Assembly: GCF_002117935.1 (NCBI RefSeq)
Contig: NZ_BDJE01000011.1
Coordinates: 94,425 to 158,424 of the forward strand
Direction of reading: 5' to 3'
Length of the DNA: 64,000 nucleotides
Source: Nocardioides sp. PD653-B2
Lineage (GTDB): Bacteria; Actinomycetota; Actinomycetes; Propionibacteriales; Nocardioidaceae
Part shown: one piece after another, positions 44,440 to 54,132 of the stretch
Numbering within the stretch: position 1 is the first letter of the stretch
Layout of the letters: each line of letters opens with the position of its first letter
The notes under the pieces: generated by a model
Database searches by the model: none
Told to the model about the DNA's origin: nothing
What the model saw: only the letters and a program-made list of their open reading frames with translations
Program-made: the position numbers and the translations under genes

Positions 44440-45434
44440 CCGAGCCGCCCGTTGCCGCGGTGGTCGGGCCGACGGTCCGGCCACGACGCCTGCGCACGAC
44501 GCCGGCGCTGCGGCGGATGGTGTCCGAGACGTCGCTCGAGGCGCGCCAGCTGGTGCTGCCGCTCTTCGTGCGTGAGGGGCTCGACGAGCCGAAGCCGATC
44601 TCGTCCATGCCCGGCGTCGTCCAGCACACCCGCTCGACGCTGCTCGAGGCCGTGGCCGAGGCGGCCGACCTCGGGCTGGGCGGCGTGATGCTGTTCGGGA
44701 TCCCCGAGCACAAGGACGCCACCGGCTCCGGCGCGATCGACCCGTCGGGCATCCTCAACCTCGCCATCACCGACGTGGTGGCCGAGGTCGGCGACGCCCT
44801 CACGGTGATGAGCGACCTCTGCCTCGACGAGTTCACCGACCACGGCCACTGCGGGGTGCTCACCCCCGACGGGAGGGTCGACAACGACCGCACCCTCGCG
44901 GTGTACGCCGAGATGGCCCGCGCCCAGGCCCACGCCGGCGTCGACATGGTCGGGCCCAGCGGGATGATGGACGGCCAGGTCGCGGTCATCCGTGCCGCCC
45001 TCGACGCCGCCGAGCACACCGACGTCTCGATCCTCGCCTACTCGGCGAAGTACGCCTCGGCGTTCTTCGGCCCGTTCCGCGAGGCTGTCGACTCCTCGCT
45101 CCAGGGCGACCGCCGGACCTACCAGCAGGACTACGGCAACGCCCGCGAGGGTGTCCGCGAGGCGCTCCTCGACGTCGAGCAGGGGGCCGACGTCGTGATG
45201 GTGAAGCCGGCGCTGCCCTACCTCGACGTCGTGCGCCAGGTCCGCGACGCCGTCGACGTCCCGGTCGCCGCCTACAACGTCTCCGGCGAGTACGCCATGC
45301 TCGAGGCCGCTGCCGCCCAGGGCTGGATCGACCGCGAGCCGGCGATCCTCGAGACGCTCACCTCGATCCGCCGGGCCGGTGCCGACATCGTGCTGACCTA
45401 CTGGGCCGCCGAGGTCGCGCGTCTGCTGCGCTGA
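44436..45434 (+). CDS. hemB: Delta-aminolevulinic acid dehydratase (porphobilinogen synthase)
   Basis: 332 residues. HemB condenses two aminolevulinates to porphobilinogen. [60 protein letters not shown] (Schiff-base Lys) and [11 protein letters not shown] are diagnostic. The three-cysteine zinc site is reduced ([14 protein letters not shown]), suggesting magnesium dependence. The TGA stop lies inside the first copy of the 32-bp-period repeat, so the repeat directly abuts the coding end. Confidence 0.97.
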   Translation: MTEPPVAAVVGPTVRPRRLRTTPALRRMVSETSLEARQLVLPLFVREGLDEPKPISSMPGVVQHTRSTLLEAVAEAADLGLGGVMLFGIPEHKDATGSGAIDPSGILNLAITDVVAEVGDALTVMSDLCLDEFTDHGHCGVLTPDGRVDNDRTLAVYAEMARAQAHAGVDMVGPSGMMDGQVAVIRAALDAAEHTDVSILAYSAKYASAFFGPFREAVDSSLQGDRRTYQQDYGNAREGVREALLDVEQGADVVMVKPALPYLDVVRQVRDAVDVPVAAYNVSGEYAMLEAAAAQGWIDREPAILETLTSIRRAGADIVLTYWAAEVARLLR

Positions 45435-45624
45435 CCCGTCGCTTACGCACAGCGAAATTGCGCTGACCCGTCGCTTACGCACAGCGAAATTGCGCTGACC
45501 CGTCGCTTACGCACGCACGGGTCCGTCGACCGGTCGCGCCTCCTCGTGCGCAAGCGACGGGTCAGCGACGTGGGACGTGCACAAGCGACGGGTCAGCGAC
45601 GTGGGACGTGCGCAAGCGACGGGT
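45433..45624. repeat. 32-bp-period repeat array A2 (3 direct, 3 inverted copies)
   Basis: GACCCGTCG starts at 45433, 45465 and 45497 (32 bp apart, unit GACCCGTCGCTTACGCACAG). Inverted CGACGGGT starts at 45555, 45586 and 45617, 31 bp apart with TGGGACGTGC in between. It lies between convergent hemB and the transglycosylase gene, ending seven bases before the latter's stop. The direct units are identical through AGCGAAATTGCGCT, so the array has been recently amplified or homogenised. Confidence 0.85.
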
Positions 45625-45630
45625 CAGCGA

Positions 45631-46818
45631 TCAGCGGTGGGTGTAGTCGTACACGCACTGGTCGAACGGGTCGTCGTCCTTGAGGATGTTGTCGACGTAG
45701 CCCTCGAGCGTGCACTGGGCGACGGCCTGCACGTGGGTCAGGAGCTGGTCGACCGGCGGGACCGAGGTCGACGGCAGCGGCGGCAGGCTGGGGCTCGGCA
45801 GGTGCGGGAGGTGACCGCCACCGCCACCGCCGCCGCCGGGCGTGCTGGGCGAGGTCGGCTCGGTGGGCTCCTGGGTCGGCGGCGCGGTGGGCTGCTCCGT
45901 CGGCTGGTCACCGCCGCCACCGTTGTTCGTCTGCTGGTGGTGCGGCTGCTGGTGGTGGTGCTTGGTGCCACCGTTGTGGGTGACGGGCAGCGCCGGCACG
46001 GCGTAGCCGGCCGAGGTGGTGCCGTTGGGCACCGAGGTGAACTCGCCCTCGAGGTAGGCGTTCATGATCGAGAGCACCAGGTCGACGTACGACTGGCTGT
46101 GGTTGTAGCGGTAGACGGCGCCTTCCTGGCCCGCGGTGGTGCTGAGGTCGTCGCTGCCCGAGCAGAGGTAGACGGCGGTGGCGAGCGCGGCGTCGTTGAT
46201 GTCCTGCGGGTTGCGCTGGCCGTCGCCGTCGGCGTCGACGCCCACGACCGACCAGGTCGACGGGATGAACTGCATCGGGCCGATCGCCCGGTCGAACTTC
46301 GCGTCGGCGTCATACTGGCCGGCGTCGGTGTCGGAGATCCGGGTGGTGCCGTGGCTGCCGTCGAGGGCGATGCCGTAGATGCCGGGCTGGGCGACGCCCT
46401 TGCTGTCCAGCGAGTTGCCGTTGGTGCGGCCGTGGTCGGACTCGACCCGGCCGATCGCGGCGATCAGCTGCCACGACAGGTGGCAGCCCTGGTCTGCGGA
46501 GTTGATGACGGTCTCGGCGCGCTGGTAGGCCGCGAGCGCGGCGGCCGGGATGCCGGACGTGGAGACGTTCGAGACGACCTGCTCGGTCGAGCCGTGGACA
46601 CCCGGCGCGACGCCGCCGGCGACCGAGACGCTGGCCGGGGCCTTGATGGCCTGGGTGGGGACGGACGTGCCGTCGGGGAGGGTGGTGTCGGGAGCCGTGT
46701 CCGCCGATGCCGTGCTCACACCGACTCCGGCGAGGCTGGCCGTCCAGGCGGCCGAGAGCAGTGCCAGTGGCACGAGGGCCATGGCCTTCTGGCCGCGACC
46801 GAATCTCGCTGTCGACAT
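45631..46818 (-). CDS. Secreted lytic transglycosylase
   Basis: 395 residues. A signal peptide (MSTARFGRGQKAMALVPLAL to about ASA at residue 39) precedes an SLT-type domain: SWQLIAAIGRVESDHGR with the catalytic Glu, GIYGIALDG, IGPMQFIPSTWS and AALATAVYLCSG. It would cleave peptidoglycan outside the cell. A Thr/Pro/Gly-rich tail with a His/Gln-rich stretch (KHHHQQPHHQQT) and eight consecutive glycines follows, then a conserved-looking C-terminus with two Cys (AQCTLEG, DQCVYDY). AGGGAGAG precedes the ATG. A small hairpin (46850-46867) lies in the leader. Confidence 0.9.
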   Translation of the reverse strand: MSTARFGRGQKAMALVPLALLSAAWTASLAGVGVSTASADTAPDTTLPDGTSVPTQAIKAPASVSVAGGVAPGVHGSTEQVVSNVSTSGIPAAALAAYQRAETVINSADQGCHLSWQLIAAIGRVESDHGRTNGNSLDSKGVAQPGIYGIALDGSHGTTRISDTDAGQYDADAKFDRAIGPMQFIPSTWSVVGVDADGDGQRNPQDINDAALATAVYLCSGSDDLSTTAGQEGAVYRYNHSQSYVDLVLSIMNAYLEGEFTSVPNGTTSAGYAVPALPVTHNGGTKHHHQQPHHQQTNNGGGGDQPTEQPTAPPTQEPTEPTSPSTPGGGGGGGGHLPHLPSPSLPPLPSTSVPPVDQLLTHVQAVAQCTLEGYVDNILKDDDPFDQCVYDYTHR

Positions 46819-47070
46819 CGTGAGTTCTCTCCCTAGCTCCCGGTGAAACCCGGCTCCCTCAAGCCGGTGTGACTGACCTAACGAGGGGCTCCACCACCAG
46901 TTACGGTACGTCGGGCTCACCCGGCTGCTGCTGGTATCCCCGAAACGGTCATTCCCGCAGGTCATGACGGCGAAACGCGCACCGTCTGCAAAGTGGGCTG
47001 GACCACCTCCCGGTGGCGTCGCGGCGCACCTGCGCGACTGCGGGTTGGGGCCCTCGGCGACAATGAGCCG

Positions 47071-48395
<1,325 letters not shown>

Positions 48396-48399
<4 letters not shown>

Positions 48400-49079
48400 G
48401 CCAGACCCCCGACACCATCGTCCACCTGATGCGGCACGGCGAGGTGCACAACCCGGAGGGCATCCTCTACGGGCGCCGCGACGGCTTCCACCTCTCCGAG
48501 CTCGGCAACCAGATGGCCCAGAAGGTCGCCGACGCGATCAAGGACCGCGACATCACCCACCTGCGGGTCTCGCCCCTGGAGCGGGCGCAGGAGACCGCGC
48601 GGCCGCTGGCCGCGGCCAAGGGCCTGGAGATCGTGACCGACGAGCGGGTCATCGAGTCGGCCAACAAGCTCGAGGGCCTGAGCTTCAGCCAGGGGCCGTG
48701 GTCGATCATCAAGCGGCCCCGCATCTGGCGGCACTTCTACAACCCGGCCCGCCCGTCGTGGGGCGAGCCCCACCAGCAGATCGTCGCCCGGATGATGGCG
48801 GCCATCGAGGACGCCCGTGCGGCGGCGGCCGGCGACGAGGCCGTGATCGTCTCCCACCAGCTGCCGATCTGGAGCACCCGGCTGCACGTCGAGGGCCGCC
48901 GCCAGCTCCACGACCCGCGGCGCCGCCAGTGCACGCTGTGCTCGCTCACGTCCCTGCACTTCGTCGGTGACCGGATCACCCAGGTGAGCTACTCGGAGCC
49001 CGCCGGAGACCTGATCCCGGTGAAGGACAAGTCGGCGCCGTTCTCCGCCGGTGGCGCCCCCGAGGAGAAGCGTCCCTGA
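48396..49079 (+). CDS. Histidine phosphatase-family protein
   Basis: 227 residues. The phosphoglycerate-mutase-like superfamily motif [17 protein letters not shown] (catalytic RHG near residues 13-15), [15 protein letters not shown], the Glu-containing KLEGLSF and VSHQLPIW (second catalytic His) are intact. The substrate is unknown. The start overlaps hemL (ATGA), and it precedes the cytochrome c maturation genes as in Mycobacterium. Confidence 0.9.
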
Positions 49080-49080
49080 C

Positions 49081-49668
49081 ATGTCCCGCCTCCACGCTGT
49101 CCGCTCCCTCGCGGGAGCCACGCTCGCCTGCCTGCTGCTGCTGACGGGCTGCTCCTCGCTGGGTGGCACCGGTGACAAGGGCTACATCAGCGGCAACGGC
49201 GACGTCCGGATCGTCGACGAGGCCGACCGCAGCGACCCCGTCACCCTGACGGGTGAGTCCCTGACGGGCGAGCCGATCGACGCGGCCGACTACCGGGGCA
49301 AGGTCGTCGTCGTCAACGTCTGGTGGTCGGGCTGTGGCCCGTGCCGCACCGAGATGCCGATGCTCGCGCAGGCCTCGGCGGAGCTCGGCGACAGCGCCCA
49401 GTTCCTCGGCATCAACATCCGAGACTCCAGCCAGAGCCAGGGGCTCGCGTTCGCTCGGGACGCCGGGGTGGAGTACCCCTCGATCTACGACCCGAACGGC
49501 CGGGCGATGCTCGCGTTCTCGGGCCGGATCAGCCTCGTCAGCACGCCCTCGACGGTGATCTTGGACCCGCAGGGCCGGGTGGCCGCGATGATCTCCGGTG
49601 ACATCCCGACCGAGCGGACGCTGCTCGATGTCGTCGAGGACGTTGCCGGGGAGTCCACCGATGGGTGA
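49081..49668 (+). CDS. ResA/TlpA-like thiol-disulfide oxidoreductase lipoprotein
   Basis: 195 residues. A lipoprotein signal ends in LLTGCSS (Cys24), so the protein is membrane-tethered outside the cell. The thioredoxin domain has the WWSGCGPCRTEMP active site (Cys85, Cys88) and the cis-Pro loop VSTPSTVIL. It would reduce apocytochrome c cysteines before haem attachment. It starts one base after the phosphatase stop and overlaps ccdA by eight bases. Confidence 0.93.
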   Translation: MSRLHAVRSLAGATLACLLLLTGCSSLGGTGDKGYISGNGDVRIVDEADRSDPVTLTGESLTGEPIDAADYRGKVVVVNVWWSGCGPCRTEMPMLAQASAELGDSAQFLGINIRDSSQSQGLAFARDAGVEYPSIYDPNGRAMLAFSGRISLVSTPSTVILDPQGRVAAMISGDIPTERTLLDVVEDVAGESTDG

Positions 49669-50422
49669 CTGGTTCCAGGAGACCGCCCTCTCGGGGTCGC
49701 TGATCCTCGCCCTGCCGGTCGCGTTGATCGCGGGGCTGGTGTCGTTCTTCTCCCCGTGCGTGCTGCCCGTGCTGCCCGGCTACCTCTCCTACGCCACCGG
49801 GCTGTCCGGAGCCGACCTCGCCAACGGCGTCGCCGGCACCCGGCGCGGCCGGATGCTCCTGGGCTCGGTGCTGTTCGTGCTCGGCTTCGCGACCGTCTTC
49901 GTCGTCCTCGGCACCGCGTCCGGTGCCCTCGGCAGCCGGCTGGTCGAGTGGCAGGACCAGCTGACCGTCGTACTCGCCGTCCTGATGATCGTGCTCGGTC
50001 TCGCGTTCGCGGGCTGGCTACCGCTCTTCCAGCGCGACTGGCGCGTGCACCAGGTGCCCGCCGTCGGTCTCGTGGCCGCCCCGCTGCTGGGCTTCCTGTT
50101 CGGGTTGGGCTGGACCCCGTGCGTCGGGCCGACGCTGGGGGCGATCAACACGTTGGCCTTCACCGAGTCGACCGCGGGCCGCGGGGCGCTGCTGTCGGCG
50201 GTCTACGCGCTCGGCCTCGGCCTCCCGTTCATCATCGCCGGCCTCGCCTACGAGAAGGCACTGGCGGCGTTCGCCTTCGTACGGCGCCACCAGGTCTGGG
50301 TGATGCGGGCCGGTGGCCTGATGCTGGTTGCCGTGGGCGTCCTGCTGCTCACCGGATGGTGGGACCAGGCCGTCACCTGGCTGCAGATCCACCTCGTCAG
50401 CACGTCCGAGACCCCGGTATGA
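49661..50422 (+). CDS. ccdA: Cytochrome c biogenesis protein CcdA
   Basis: 253 residues with about six membrane helices. CcdA passes electrons from cytoplasmic thioredoxin across the membrane to ResA. The redox cysteines lie in FFSPCVLPVLPGYLSY (Cys33) and GWTPCVGPTLGA. A hydrophobic N-terminus without a signal peptide and a C-terminal helix ending at VTWLQIHLV complete it. It overlaps ResA upstream and ResB (ATGA) downstream. Confidence 0.95.
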   Translation: MGDWFQETALSGSLILALPVALIAGLVSFFSPCVLPVLPGYLSYATGLSGADLANGVAGTRRGRMLLGSVLFVLGFATVFVVLGTASGALGSRLVEWQDQLTVVLAVLMIVLGLAFAGWLPLFQRDWRVHQVPAVGLVAAPLLGFLFGLGWTPCVGPTLGAINTLAFTESTAGRGALLSAVYALGLGLPFIIAGLAYEKALAAFAFVRRHQVWVMRAGGLMLVAVGVLLLTGWWDQAVTWLQIHLVSTSETPV

Positions 50423-52005
50423 GCACCACGCTGAGCACCCGCCCGCCCGAGGACGACCGCCGTCCCGGCGAGCTGACCTTCGGGGAGTTCCTGCGCTGGG
50501 TGTGGCGCCAGGTCACCTCGATGCGCACCGCGTTGATCCTGCTGCTCCTGCTGGCGCTCGCGGCCGTGCCGGGCTCGATCATCCCCCAGAGCGGTGTCGA
50601 CGCGCTCAAGACCTCGAACTGGCAGGCCGACCACCCGAAGCTGACGCCGGTCTACGAGCGGCTCGGGCTGTTCTCCGTCTACGACTCGGTGTGGTTCTCG
50701 GCGATCTACATCCTGCTGATGCTGTCGCTGGTGGGCTGCATCGTCCCGCGCACGTTCGTCTACCTGCGCGGGATCCGCGCCAAGCCGCCGGTCACGCCGC
50801 GCAACCTGACCCGCCTCCCGGACCACGCGTCGTACCAGACGTCCGACGACCTCGACGTGGTGCTCGAGCGCGCCCGCCTGGCGCTGCGCAAGCGCCGCTA
50901 CCGGATGACGCTCGAGGACGACGCGGTCTCCGCCGAGCGCGGCTACCTGCGTGAGGTGGGCAACCTGGTCTTCCACCTCTCGGTGCTGATCGTGCTGGTC
51001 GGCTTCGCCATGGGCGGCCTGTTCGGCTACAAGGGCGGCGTGATCCTGGTGACCGGCAACGGCTTCTCCAACAACCTCACGCAGTACGACGACTTCGACC
51101 CGGGCAGCCTCTTCAGCGCCGACGACCTCGAGCCGTTCTCCTTCACCGTCAACGACTTCACCGCCGACTGGCTGACCGAGGGACCGCGGGCCGGGATGGC
51201 GCGCGCGTTCAACGCGCAGCTGAGCTACCAGGAGTCGCCGGACTCGCCGTCGAAGGACTACGACCTCAGGGTCAACCACCCGCTGACGATCGGCAACACC
51301 GAGGTCTTCCTCATCGGGCACGGCTACGCGCCGATCATCACGATCCGCGACGGCGACGGAGACAAGGTCTACAGCGGACCGACGGTCTTCCTGCCGACCG
51401 ACCAGACCTTCCAGTCCATCGGCGTCGTGAAGGCGCCCAACGCAGACCCGACCCAGATCGGGCTGGAGGGCGAGTTCTACCCGACGGTCGCGTTCTCGAA
51501 GCACACCGGCAGCTACTTCTCGGCCTTCGGCAACGCGGTCGACCCGCTGGTCTCGATGCTCGTCTACACCGGCGACCTGGGCATGGACACCGGTGCCCCC
51601 CAGTCGGTCTACAGCCTCGACAAGACCGGGACGGCGATGCTGACCAAGAAGAACGGCGCGCCGTACCGCATCGACCTCCGGCCGGGAGACACCGTCACGC
51701 TGCCCAACGGGCTCGGCACGGTCAGCTTCGACGGCCTCGACACGTGGACCAAGATCCAGATCAGTCAGACCCCCGGCAAGTGGATCGCGCTGACCGGGGT
51801 CGTGCTCGCCCTGCTCGGCCTGCTCGGGTCGCTCTTCATCCGCCCGCGACGGGTCTGGGTTCGCGCCCGTCGCGAGGGTGACGGCACACTGGTCGAGGTG
51901 GCCGCGCTCGACCGGTCCGGCGGCGGCGACGTGGCCGTGGTCGTGGACGAGCTCGTGCGGGCCCTGCAGGGCCCGCCCCAACCCGAACCGGAGGACAAGT
52001 CGTGA
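50419..52005 (+). CDS. Cytochrome c biogenesis protein ResB
   Basis: 528 residues. The fold has paired helices near residues 36-56 and 91-110, another at about 180-197, a large extracytoplasmic domain (about 200-445) and a last helix near residues 450-475 (IALTGVVLALLGLLGSLFI). TSMRTALILLLLLALAAVPGSIIPQ and GNLVFHLSVLIVLVGFAMGGLFGYKG are typical. With CcsB it forms the System II haem lyase. A short cytoplasmic tail follows. Confidence 0.95.
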   Translation: MSTTLSTRPPEDDRRPGELTFGEFLRWVWRQVTSMRTALILLLLLALAAVPGSIIPQSGVDALKTSNWQADHPKLTPVYERLGLFSVYDSVWFSAIYILLMLSLVGCIVPRTFVYLRGIRAKPPVTPRNLTRLPDHASYQTSDDLDVVLERARLALRKRRYRMTLEDDAVSAERGYLREVGNLVFHLSVLIVLVGFAMGGLFGYKGGVILVTGNGFSNNLTQYDDFDPGSLFSADDLEPFSFTVNDFTADWLTEGPRAGMARAFNAQLSYQESPDSPSKDYDLRVNHPLTIGNTEVFLIGHGYAPIITIRDGDGDKVYSGPTVFLPTDQTFQSIGVVKAPNADPTQIGLEGEFYPTVAFSKHTGSYFSAFGNAVDPLVSMLVYTGDLGMDTGAPQSVYSLDKTGTAMLTKKNGAPYRIDLRPGDTVTLPNGLGTVSFDGLDTWTKIQISQTPGKWIALTGVVLALLGLLGSLFIRPRRVWVRARREGDGTLVEVAALDRSGGGDVAVVVDELVRALQGPPQPEPEDKS

Positions 52006-53276
52006 CCGACGCCGCATGGGAGAGCCTCAGCAACCAGGCCGTGGCGGCCTGCGGACTCGTCTACTTCCTGGCGCTCCTCGCCCACCTGGTCGAGTGGAGC
52101 TCGCTGCGCAAGGTGCCGGTCTCGGTCGGCGCCGCCAGCACGCAGTCCACCGACATCCCCGGCGGCATCGCCGTCACGACCGGGCCCGACGGCGAGGACG
52201 ACTCGGCCGCGGTCCGCCGTACCGAGATCTTCGGCCGGCTCGGCTACCTCCTCACCTGCCTGGCCGTCGCGGTGCAGTTCGTGGGGCTGGTCGCCCGGGG
52301 CATGGCCGCGGACCCGGACCGGGTGCCCTGGGGCAACATGTACGAGTTCACGCTGACCGGCACGTTCGTGGTCGCGTTCCTCTACGTCGTCCTCTACCGC
52401 AGGTTCCGGCTGGCCTGGATGGCCCCGATCGTGGTCGCGTTCGTGCTGACCGTCCTGATGGTCGCGGTGATCTGGCTCTACGCCCCGGTCGCCCCGCTCA
52501 CCGAGGCCCTCGGGTCGTACTGGCTGGTCATCCACGTGGTGTCCGCGATCATCGCGACCGGCGCCTTCACGCTCGGCGGCATCACGTCGGCGCTGTACCT
52601 CGTCAAGGGGCGGGCGACGGCGCGTGACTCCGACGGTCCCGGCCGGGCCACCGGCTACGTCGCGCGGCTGCCCAAGCTCGAGGTCCTCGACCGGGTCGCC
52701 TACCGGCTGCACGCCTTCGGCTTCCCGGTGTGGACGTTCGCGGTCCTGATCACCGGCCCGATCTGGGCGCACCAGGCGTGGTCGTCGTACTGGAACTGGG
52801 ACCCCAAGGAGGTGTGGGCCTTCATCACCTGGGTGGTCTACGCCGCCTACCTCCACGCCCGCACGACGGCCGGCTGGAAGGGCCGCAACGCGGCGATCCT
52901 CGCGCTGGTCGGCGTCGCCACGCTGTGGTTCAACTTCATCGGGATCAACTACTTCTCGACCACCAGCCAGCACTCGTACGCCGGCGGCGCGCCGGCTCCG
53001 ATCACTGCGGACACGCTCGGAGTCGGCGTAGAAGCACACCCGCTCGGGAGGGCGTCCCCGCTTCGCTCCTCCGGCAACCACCGCCGACTCGGCTCGGTCG
53101 CGGGAGCGGTTACTGCTCCGGATCCTCGGGATGCTCGGGGTGCTTCTTCTTGCGCTCCCGGTCCAGGTCCCTCAGGAACTCCGGGTCGTCGTCGGGCCCC
53201 ATCACGCGCGGGGGCGGCGGGGACTGGCGCCGCGGTGCCGGGGCGATGCCGCGTCGCTGGATGGCGCGCGTCGTGA
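52002..53276 (+). CDS. ccsB: Cytochrome c biogenesis protein CcsB, with C-terminal extension
   Basis: 424 residues. Core of about 328 residues: WGNMYEF, AHQAWSSYWNWDPKEVW (the haem-handling WWD motif) and HARTTAGWKGRNAAI, ending NYFSTTSQHSYAG as in normal CcsB (near 52985). The reading frame then continues about 97 residues of low-complexity Arg/Gly/Ala/Pro sequence that is antisense to the small membrane gene at 53110-53325. The extension probably arises from loss of the normal stop. It overlaps an inverted repeat, GAGTCGGCG (53020-53028) and CGCCGACTC (53082-53090). Translation beyond 52990 is uncertain. Confidence 0.9.
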   Translation: MTDAAWESLSNQAVAACGLVYFLALLAHLVEWSSLRKVPVSVGAASTQSTDIPGGIAVTTGPDGEDDSAAVRRTEIFGRLGYLLTCLAVAVQFVGLVARGMAADPDRVPWGNMYEFTLTGTFVVAFLYVVLYRRFRLAWMAPIVVAFVLTVLMVAVIWLYAPVAPLTEALGSYWLVIHVVSAIIATGAFTLGGITSALYLVKGRATARDSDGPGRATGYVARLPKLEVLDRVAYRLHAFGFPVWTFAVLITGPIWAHQAWSSYWNWDPKEVWAFITWVVYAAYLHARTTAGWKGRNAAILALVGVATLWFNFIGINYFSTTSQHSYAGGAPAPITADTLGVGVEAHPLGRASPLRSSGNHRRLGSVAGAVTAPDPRDARGASSCAPGPGPSGTPGRRRAPSRAGAAGTGAAVPGRCRVAGWRAS

Positions 53277-53325
53277 GGTAGACGGCGACCGCGATGAGGA
53301 TCACGAAGAGCAGGAACTTCAGCAC
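53110..53325 (-). CDS. Small single-helix membrane protein
   Basis: 71 residues: hydrophobic segment VLKFLLFVILIAVAVYLTT at the very N-terminus, then a charged tail (DDDPEFLRDLDRERKKKHPE). No family is recognised. GTG 53325 has a GGAGG only one base away, too close to work, but TACGCT (53332-53337, minus) at six bases supports a leaderless start. Its 3' half lies under the CcsB extension; because this reading frame looks like protein, the CcsB tail is the less likely of the two. Confidence 0.7.
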   Translation of the reverse strand: MLKFLLFVILIAVAVYLTTRAIQRRGIAPAPRRQSPPPPRVMGPDDDPEFLRDLDRERKKKHPEHPEDPEQ

Positions 53326-53369
53326 CCCTCCAGCGTAGGTGCTGCCTGGTCACGGCCTACCCTGAGACC

Positions 53370-53636
53370 GTGAAGGAGTTCTGGGTCTACACCGGTCTGC
53401 GCATCGTGCTGTTCCTCGCCTCGCTGGCGATCGTGGTGGGTGTGTGGTTCCTGATCGCCGGGGAGGCACCGCTCTTCTGGGCGGTGATCATCGCGTTCCT
53501 GGTGAGCGGGATCGGGTCCTACTTCCTGCTCAACATCCCGCGCGCGCGGTTCGCCCAGCGCGTCGAGCGCCGCGCCGAGCGGATGACGTCGAAGATCGAG
53601 GAGATGCGCACCAAGGAGGACGCCGACGACGCGTGA
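53370..53636 (+). CDS. DUF4229 small membrane protein
   Basis: 88 residues. MKEFWVYTGLRIVLFLASLA and a second helix (FWAVIIAFLVSGIGSYFLL) precede a charged C-terminal coiled tail (VERRAERMTSKIEEM). The pattern fits DUF4229, a small actinobacterial membrane family of unknown role. GTG 53370 is preceded by TACCCT (53358-53363) at six bases, a leaderless arrangement. It is divergent from the 53110-53325 gene, 44 bases apart. Confidence 0.8.
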   Translation: MKEFWVYTGLRIVLFLASLAIVVGVWFLIAGEAPLFWAVIIAFLVSGIGSYFLLNIPRARFAQRVERRAERMTSKIEEMRTKEDADDA

Positions 53637-53658
53637 GCGTCGTACGGCACGGGCTGCG

Positions 53659-53910
53659 TCAGACGTCCTCGTAGTCGTCGCGGGCCGGAGGCGGCTCCTT
53701 CGGGGGCCGCGGCGCCCGGATCTCGCCGTACACGGCGGTCATCACGAACGCGGTGATCGCGAAGGCGCCGGCCAGCACCCAGAACCCGTTGCCGATGGAC
53801 AGCTCGGCGGGCGACGGCGGGTCGTGACGCAGGATCGCGCCCGCGATCGTGAAGTAGACGGCGATGGTCCACCCGAGGGCGGCGGCCAGCAGTGCGGGCT
53901 TCTCGCTCAT
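53659..53910 (-). CDS. Small two-helix membrane protein
   Basis: 83 residues with two hydrophobic segments (about 8-24 and 43-62) and a Pro/Arg/Asp-rich tail ending DDYEDV. The function is unknown. ATG 53910 is preferred; an in-frame start at 53943 would add 11 residues. CAGCAT lies about six bases before the ATG, consistent with a weak leaderless -10. It is convergent with the DUF4229 gene. Confidence 0.65.
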   Translation of the reverse strand: MSEKPALLAAALGWTIAVYFTIAGAILRHDPPSPAELSIGNGFWVLAGAFAITAFVMTAVYGEIRAPRPPKEPPPARDDYEDV

Positions 53911-53968
53911 CGGCCCATGCTGCCCCCAAGCAGCCGGCCGCACACCACGGTGCGGCCCGGGCCCGACG

Positions 53969-54100
53969 TCAGTCCTTGCGGCGGTTGACCTGCCGGTGCA
54001 CGCGGCTCTCGGACTGGCCGAGGATCTTCGCCAGCAGCGGCACCCGGTAGCGGTAGGCGAGCACGGCGAGCACGACCACCAGCAGGATGAACCAGAGCAT
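53969..54100 (-). CDS. Very small single-helix protein (43 residues)
   Basis: MLWFILLVVVLAVLAYRYR is a membrane segment directly at the N-terminus and is followed by a basic tail (VPLLAKILGQ, then SESRVHRQVNRRKD). It is too short for automatic ORF calling, but TAGGCT (54107-54112, minus) sits six bases before the ATG, as for its neighbours. The charge pattern resembles small membrane proteins that interact with other complexes. No homologue is recognised. Confidence 0.55.
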   Translation of the reverse strand: MLWFILLVVVLAVLAYRYRVPLLAKILGQSESRVHRQVNRRKD

Positions 54101-54132
54101 GCGTCGAGCCTACGTCGCTGCCGGGCGCGGGC

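Noticed and set aside
46819..47070. c-di-AMP (ydaO-type) riboswitch in the transglycosylase leader, attractive because disA is in the window
   Set aside because: Only scattered similarity (CCTCGTTAGG, GGGTGA) was found; the conserved GGGGGTGAATCC and CAGCTAACCTCGTAGGC blocks are absent.
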